Shown here piece after piece: positions 6,421 through 9,300 of a stretch of 9,300 nt of DNA; positions within the stretch are counted from its first letter, which is position 1; each line of letters opens with the position of its first letter. Both the position numbers and the translations under genes were made by a program. The DNA is taken from positions 1 to 9,300 of the forward strand of contig DOLC01000010.1 in assembly GCA_003509545.1 (NCBI GenBank). The letters run 5' to 3'. The notes under the pieces are model-generated. The model saw only the letters and a list, made by a program, of their open reading frames with translations, was not told the origin of the DNA and searched no databases. This stretch comes from Peptococcaceae bacterium (GTDB lineage: Bacteria > Bacillota > DSM-521 > Neomoorellales > Neomoorellaceae).

Positions 6421-6768
6421 TTAAGGATTGAACACTACCGCCAGAAGCATCTTGAAGGACTTCTCGGCATACAAGGCGTGGGGAATACCGGCCGGCATGA
6501 CCACCGCCTCGCCGGTTTTAACCTTCATCTTTTCCTCGCCTATGGTGATTTCCGCCTCTCCCTCCAAAACGTATACCAGGGCATCTCCGGGAGAGGTATG
6601 GGCGCTGACCTCCTCGCCCCGGGCAAAAGCAAAGAGGGTTATGCTCACGTTCTTGCCCTGGGCCAGAGTCCTGCTCACCACCGTGCCCTCCTGGTAGTCC
6701 ACCAGCCCCGCCAGGTTAAGGGGCCGGGAAAAGGCTATGTTGCGAAACCTCCCGGGCTGTTCCACCAT
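6421..6768 (-). CDS. small cupin-domain protein
   Basis: A 115-residue single-domain cupin. The start is ATG at 6768, preceded by a strong AAGGAGGT five bases away. Motif 1 is GEEVSAHTSPGDALVYVLEG (residues 51-70) and motif 2 is GEAVVMPAGIPHALYA (86-101). Motif 1 keeps His57 but lacks the second histidine of the usual HxH and has no clear glutamate ligand; His97 of motif 2 is kept. A metal site, if any, is therefore reduced, as in the HTxPGDAL type of cupins. Such proteins bind small molecules or act as simple isomerases or sensors; no substrate can be named. It has its own promoter and precedes the S41 protease by 91 bases. Confidence 0.85.
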   Translation of the reverse strand: MVEQPGRFRNIAFSRPLNLAGLVDYQEGTVVSRTLAQGKNVSITLFAFARGEEVSAHTSPGDALVYVLEGEAEITIGEEKMKVKTGEAVVMPAGIPHALYAEKSFKMLLAVVFNP

Positions 6769-6819
6769 ATGTACCTCCTTGTCAAGAATGTTCCCTTGAG
6801 GCCTCGGCCCCGTAATGCC

Positions 6820-6848
6820 AAAATAGCACCCGCATAAAGGGATGTCAA
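6820..6848 (-). promoter_or_regulatory. sigma-A type promoter of the cupin gene
   Basis: A perfect TTGACA (6843-6848, minus strand) is followed after 17 bases by TATTTT (6820-6825). The transcript would start near 6813, about 45 bases before the cupin ATG. Confidence 0.75.
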
Positions 6849-7095
6849 GGAAGGAGGGCGGGTCGGAACGCAGGGGGCGGCTCGGGCTGAACCAAGGAAT
6901 CTTTTCGCGAAATGGAGGACCTCGGCGGGGCCGGGACAGCATGAGGTCTGAGGCCGGCCCCCCGGCACGGGGGCTGAAGGAGCCGGGAACCGAGGGGCGG
7001 TCGTTAATCGGGTACCGAGATCGTCTCCGGGACGCCGTCGGTCGGGGAGTTAAGCCATGCCCGCCGGAAGATTGTGCCGGATAGGTTGGTAGCGG
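6849..7095. other. GC-rich intergenic spacer between divergent promoters
   Basis: About 250 bases between the leftward cupin promoter and the rightward promoter at 7096-7124. It holds a C-rich/G-rich hairpin (about 6957-6974). The open frames here are rich in Arg and Gly, have no ribosome-binding site and show no family likeness. No known RNA or protein was recognised. Confidence 0.5.
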
Positions 7096-7124
7096 TTTCA
7101 GGGGAAAGGATGGCATGGTATAAT
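7096..7124 (+). promoter_or_regulatory. extended -10 promoter of the cyclophilin-like gene
   Basis: A perfect TATAAT (7119-7124) is preceded by TGG, an extended -10. The -35 is weak: TTTCAG at 7096-7101, 17 bases upstream. Transcription would start near 7131, about 30 bases before the GTG at 7162. Confidence 0.7.
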
Positions 7125-7161
7125 ATTGTTACCGAATTTTCATGCAAGGGAGGAGAAGCCT

Positions 7162-7536
7162 GTGCGCGTTCTTCTCGAAGCCGCCAGGGCGCAGGTAGAG
7201 ATAGAGTTAAACGATAGTGCCACCTCCCAAAAGATATGGGAAGCCCTGCCCTTCGAGGCCCGGGTCAACACCTGGGGCGACGAGATCTACTTCGGCATAC
7301 CGGTACATACGGAGCAGGAGAAACCCCAGGAGGTGGTGCAGGAGGGCGACGTCGCCTACTGGCCTCCGGGAAAGGCCCTGTGCTTATTCTTCGGCCCCAC
7401 ACCCATCTCCGCACCGGGGGAAATCCGCCCCTACAGCCCGGTTACGGTAGTGGGCCGGGTGGCGGGCGACCCCGGGGTGCTGAAAAACATTGGGGATGGG
7501 GAAAAGGTCCGCCTGAGGAAAATACCGTCCCCCTGA
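7162..7536 (+). CDS. cyclophilin-like fold protein (TM1367 type)
   Basis: A 124-residue protein that I match from memory to the cyclophilin-like family of Thermotoga TM1367, a compact beta-barrel of the same length. Typical segments are present: a short N-terminal strand (VRVLLEAARAQVEIEL), WGDEIYFGIP near residue 40, VVQEGDVAYWPPG near 60-72 and LCLFFGPTPIS near 75-85. The known fold resembles peptidyl-prolyl isomerase, but activity has not been established for the family as far as I know. The start is GTG at 7162 with GGGAGGAG six bases upstream; an upstream in-frame start at 7126 would overlap the -10 box and is rejected. It is a single-gene transcription unit, with its own promoter upstream and an intrinsic terminator eight bases after the stop. 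No signal peptide. Confidence 0.85.
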   Translation: MRVLLEAARAQVEIELNDSATSQKIWEALPFEARVNTWGDEIYFGIPVHTEQEKPQEVVQEGDVAYWPPGKALCLFFGPTPISAPGEIRPYSPVTVVGRVAGDPGVLKNIGDGEKVRLRKIPSP

Positions 7537-7543
7537 TCGGGCG

Positions 7544-7569
7544 GCCGGCACGCACCGTGCCGGCTTTTT
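7544..7569 (+). terminator. intrinsic terminator of the cyclophilin-like gene
   Basis: A perfect 9-bp stem, GCCGGCACG (7544-7552) with CGTGCCGGC (7556-7564), a three-base loop and five Ts (7565-7569), directly after the stop codon. Confidence 0.9.
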
Positions 7570-7687
7570 CCGTCTTATTGTCACTACCGGGGATCTGGGC
7601 GGGTTCGAGGGGCAGTATGGTCGGTTCCCCCCTTGTAGGCCTAGAGACCCTGCGGCCGCGCTAGCCGCCGGAGCCCCTTATCCCCGC

Positions 7688-7759
7688 TCACTCGAACCGC
7701 AGGGCCTCTATGGGGCTGGACCTCGCCGCCCTTTTGGTCGAGTAGACGTTCATGCCGCC
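7688..7759 (-). pseudogene. C-terminal scrap of an FtsX/MacB-type ABC-transporter permease
   Basis: The final codons before the stop at 7688 read YSTKRAARSSPIEALRFE, very close to the RAARLxPxEALRYE ending that closes MacB/FtsX-like permeases after their last membrane helix. Nothing of the helices or the large extracytoplasmic domain remains. Upstream the frame runs into the amidohydrolase gene in another frame, where it is meaningless. It therefore looks like the tail of a gene removed by deletion or rearrangement. A chance match is possible but the motif is long for that. Confidence 0.6.
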
Positions 7760-7770
7760 GACCACGGAAT

Positions 7771-8895
7771 TTACCCTCCATAGAACTCCCGGTTGGCGCG
7801 GGTAAAAAGATCTAGGACCTCCTCGTATCCCAGGTGTTGGGCGCCCTCGAGGCCCGCCACCACGGCCGCCGCCTCCCGGGGGTCGACGTGTTCCACCGGG
7901 GCGTCGGACCCCGCCAGGAGGCGGATACCTTTGTCCCGCATCAGGCCCCAGGCGTAGGCCGTTTTCATCCGCTCCGGGCCCAGGCGGTGCCGGGCCCAGG
8001 AAATTTCCCGGGAGAAGATGGGCTGGATGCACACGGGAATCTCTAGCTCGGCCAAGGCCTCCAACTGGTCTTCCCGGGCGTACTGGACGTGCTCCAGGCG
8101 GTCCAAGGGATGACGGCTCTGGCCCACGGCCCGCAGGAATTGGTCCACGGCCCGGTCGCCTATGGCATGGACGGCTATGGGTTTACCTTTTCGGTGGGCC
8201 CTTTCCACCAGGGAAAGGAGTGCCCCGTCGGTGAAATTCAGCACTCCGTAGTTGCCGGGATCATCGGCATACTCCCGGGTGAGGGCCGCCGTGCGGGCGC
8301 CGAGGCCCCCGTCCAGGAAAATCTTTAAGCCTAGGGCTTCGTCCAGAAGGGCCGGGTCTACGGTATAAAAATCGACCCGCACCTCTCCTTCGAGGCCGTC
8401 GAAGAGGGAGCGCTTCTGGCGGTCCATTCCCATATCGATGACCCACTCCGCCCCCATGTTTTTGAGTTCCCGCAAGCCCTCCGCCAGGATGCGGCGGCGG
8501 TCCAGGTCGAGCCCGTCGACGAGCTTCCGCAAAAGGCTTGCAACGGCGGCCTCCCGGAAAACCCCGTCCCGGGAAAAGACCCCCAGCCTATCCATGGCCG
8601 CAGTGTTGGCCACCGCCAGGTGCAGGCAGGTCCGCACTACAACCGCCGGCCGCGGCCCGAAGGCCTTGTCCAGCAACGCCCGGTCGGGGATTGTTTTCTC
8701 TGCCAGCCTTTCTTGATTAAAGCGGACCCCTATGACCCACCCTTCCACCGGCTTGGCCTTCAGGGTTTCCACCAGCTCCTCTAGGTTGGCACACTTCTCC
8801 AGATCGGTAAAGTGGTTGAAGAGAGCAAATTCCCATACGTGTATGTGGGCGTCCACGTATCCCCTGCTGCTCATCCTTTGGCCCTTCATAATCAT
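7771..8895 (-). CDS. compact amidohydrolase (Amidohydro_3 / YtcJ-like)
   Basis: A 374-residue metal-dependent hydrolase of the amidohydrolase superfamily, cytosolic, probably acting on an amide or similar bond; the substrate is unknown. Barrel motifs appear in order: DAHIHVWE (His17, His19), KIFLDGGLGARTAAL with Lys191 as the likely carboxylated lysine, HAIGDRAVD (His243), LEHVQ (His269) and GSDAPVE (Asp331). YtcJ relatives are usually above 500 residues and begin and end with a beta-sandwich. This one starts almost directly at the first barrel strand and stops after the last helix (LFTRANREFYGG), so the sandwich is missing. Three ATGs compete, at 8895, 8889 and 8874; the last has AAGGG seven bases upstream and lies closest to the domain. 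It ends beside an ABC-permease scrap, so a shortened C-terminus through rearrangement is possible. Confidence 0.87.
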   Translation of the reverse strand: MIMKGQRMSSRGYVDAHIHVWEFALFNHFTDLEKCANLEELVETLKAKPVEGWVIGVRFNQERLAEKTIPDRALLDKAFGPRPAVVVRTCLHLAVANTAAMDRLGVFSRDGVFREAAVASLLRKLVDGLDLDRRRILAEGLRELKNMGAEWVIDMGMDRQKRSLFDGLEGEVRVDFYTVDPALLDEALGLKIFLDGGLGARTAALTREYADDPGNYGVLNFTDGALLSLVERAHRKGKPIAVHAIGDRAVDQFLRAVGQSRHPLDRLEHVQYAREDQLEALAELEIPVCIQPIFSREISWARHRLGPERMKTAYAWGLMRDKGIRLLAGSDAPVEHVDPREAAAVVAGLEGAQHLGYEEVLDLFTRANREFYGG

Positions 8896-9099
8896 CCCCC
8901 CACCCCTAGCTTAAACCCGGGAGGGGGTTTATACAAGGATTTTCTCACAGGCCCCGGCCTGGTGATCCCCCGGCAGGGCATAGGAAAGCCCCCGCCCGGG
9001 TTTAGTCCCTCCCTTTCAGGCCATGCCGCACCTCTCCCGCAAAAAGCGGGGGATAACTCGGCGGGGGCCCGGTCCTAAAGCCCCGGCTTTCCTTCCCCT
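8896..9099. other. non-coding region upstream of the amidohydrolase
   Basis: No gene. TAAACCC pairs with GGGTTTA over a six-base loop at about 8913-8932, inside the likely amidohydrolase leader. A solitary repeat end occupies 9031-9061. Short plus- and minus-strand open frames lack ribosome-binding sites and family likeness. Confidence 0.5.
9031..9061 (-). repeat. solitary end of the CTGAGTTATCCCC repeat family
   Basis: Read on the minus strand from 9061, CCGAGTTATCCCC is followed by a CGCTTTTTGCGGG run. It resembles the start of copy B (CTGAGTTATCCCC, then AGTTTTTGTAGGG). It contains a small hairpin CCCGC-A5-GCGGG (9036-9050). It points away from copy B, 38 bases apart. No longer matching interior was found. 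Confidence 0.55.
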
Positions 9100-9283
9100 C
9101 TGAGTTATCCCCAGTTTTTGTAGGGCAGGCCTGCTTGGGCTTGAGATAGAGCGAACAAGCCTTCGCGGCTAGCCCAGGCTTTAAGCTTGGCGAAGGGCTT
9201 AAAGCTTGGCCCGAGGCTTTTGAGAGGCCAGAGGCCGGCAACTGAGGCAGGAAGCTTAAATCCTGCCCAGAAGCCTGCCTTAA
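9100..9283 (+). repeat. repeat element copy B, cut by the contig end
   Basis: Starts CTGAGTTATCCCCAG at 9100 and parallels the right half of copy A read on the minus strand. Shared landmarks are GGCCTGCTTGG (9128-9138), a 26-base identical block (9149-9174), CTTGGCGAA, a 22-base identical block (9231-9252), GCTTAAAT and AAGCCTGCC. It diverges by insertions between blocks, including a GCTTTAAGCTTGG-rich stretch. Genomic sequence stops at 9283, where adapter begins, so the far end is unknown. Confidence 0.8.
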
Positions 9284-9300
9284 AGATCGGAAGAGCGTCG
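9284..9300 (+). other. Illumina TruSeq adapter sequence (artefact)
   Basis: AGATCGGAAGAGCGTCG matches, from memory, the first 17 bases of the TruSeq universal adapter as seen at the 3' end of read 2. It is not genomic and marks a contig end. Confidence 0.93.

Noticed and set aside
6842..7084. Plus-strand 80-codon open frame upstream of the cyclophilin-like gene
   Set aside because: Rich in Arg and Gly, no ribosome-binding site, no recognisable motif, and open frames are common in such GC-rich DNA.
6769..7116. Extended N-terminus for the cupin
   Set aside because: It would span the TTGACA/TATTTT promoter and the AAGGAGGT site; the text lacks protein character.
9101..9115. TTATCCCCA motifs as DnaA boxes of a replication origin
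   Set aside because: They are one base from the TTATCCACA box but occur as ends of the repeat element, with no dnaA, dnaN, A+T-rich unwinding region or box cluster.

Overview
The window looks like the end of a draft contig from a GC-rich Gram-positive anaerobe. A Moorella- or Thermacetogenium-like clostridium is my guess from protein style, strong Shine-Dalgarno sites and high GC in third codon positions; this is inference and no search was run. The last 17 bases (9284-9300) match the start of an Illumina TruSeq adapter, so the right edge is a library artefact and not genome.

Layout. Most genes lie on the minus strand. Reading right to left: a compact Amidohydro_3-type amidohydrolase (7771-8895) followed by a C-terminal scrap of an ABC-transporter permease (7688-7759); a plus-strand cyclophilin-like protein (7162-7536) with a clear promoter and terminator; a divergent minus-strand cupin (6421-6768) followed by an S41 C-terminal processing protease with a signal peptide (5181-6329). 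Next comes an IS607-type transposon relic: tnpA lacks its catalytic domain and is frameshifted (4830-5086), and tnpB is cut short (4655-4861). It abuts a 266-bp quasi-palindromic repeat (4393-4658). Then follow a YfcE-type phosphodiesterase (3669-4238), a small plus-strand hypothetical protein with a proline-rich tail (3141-3626), and a two-gene unit of an FAD-dependent dehydrogenase (1426-2847) and purA (109-1401). That unit has a good promoter and an attenuator-like leader.

The least explained structure is the repeat family. The element at 4393-4658 has imperfect terminal inverted repeats beginning CTGA..TATCCCCA. A second copy in the opposite orientation (9100-9283) runs into the contig end. 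A third, solitary end lies at 9031-9061. The left edge of the window (about 1-49) also resembles the sequence just outside the first copy. I infer a multi-copy, probably non-autonomous mobile or structured element at which the assembly breaks.

Metabolically the window is housekeeping: purine synthesis (AMP branch), envelope proteolysis and small enzymes of unknown substrate, interrupted by decayed mobile DNA. I see no defence system, CRISPR array, tRNA or rRNA.
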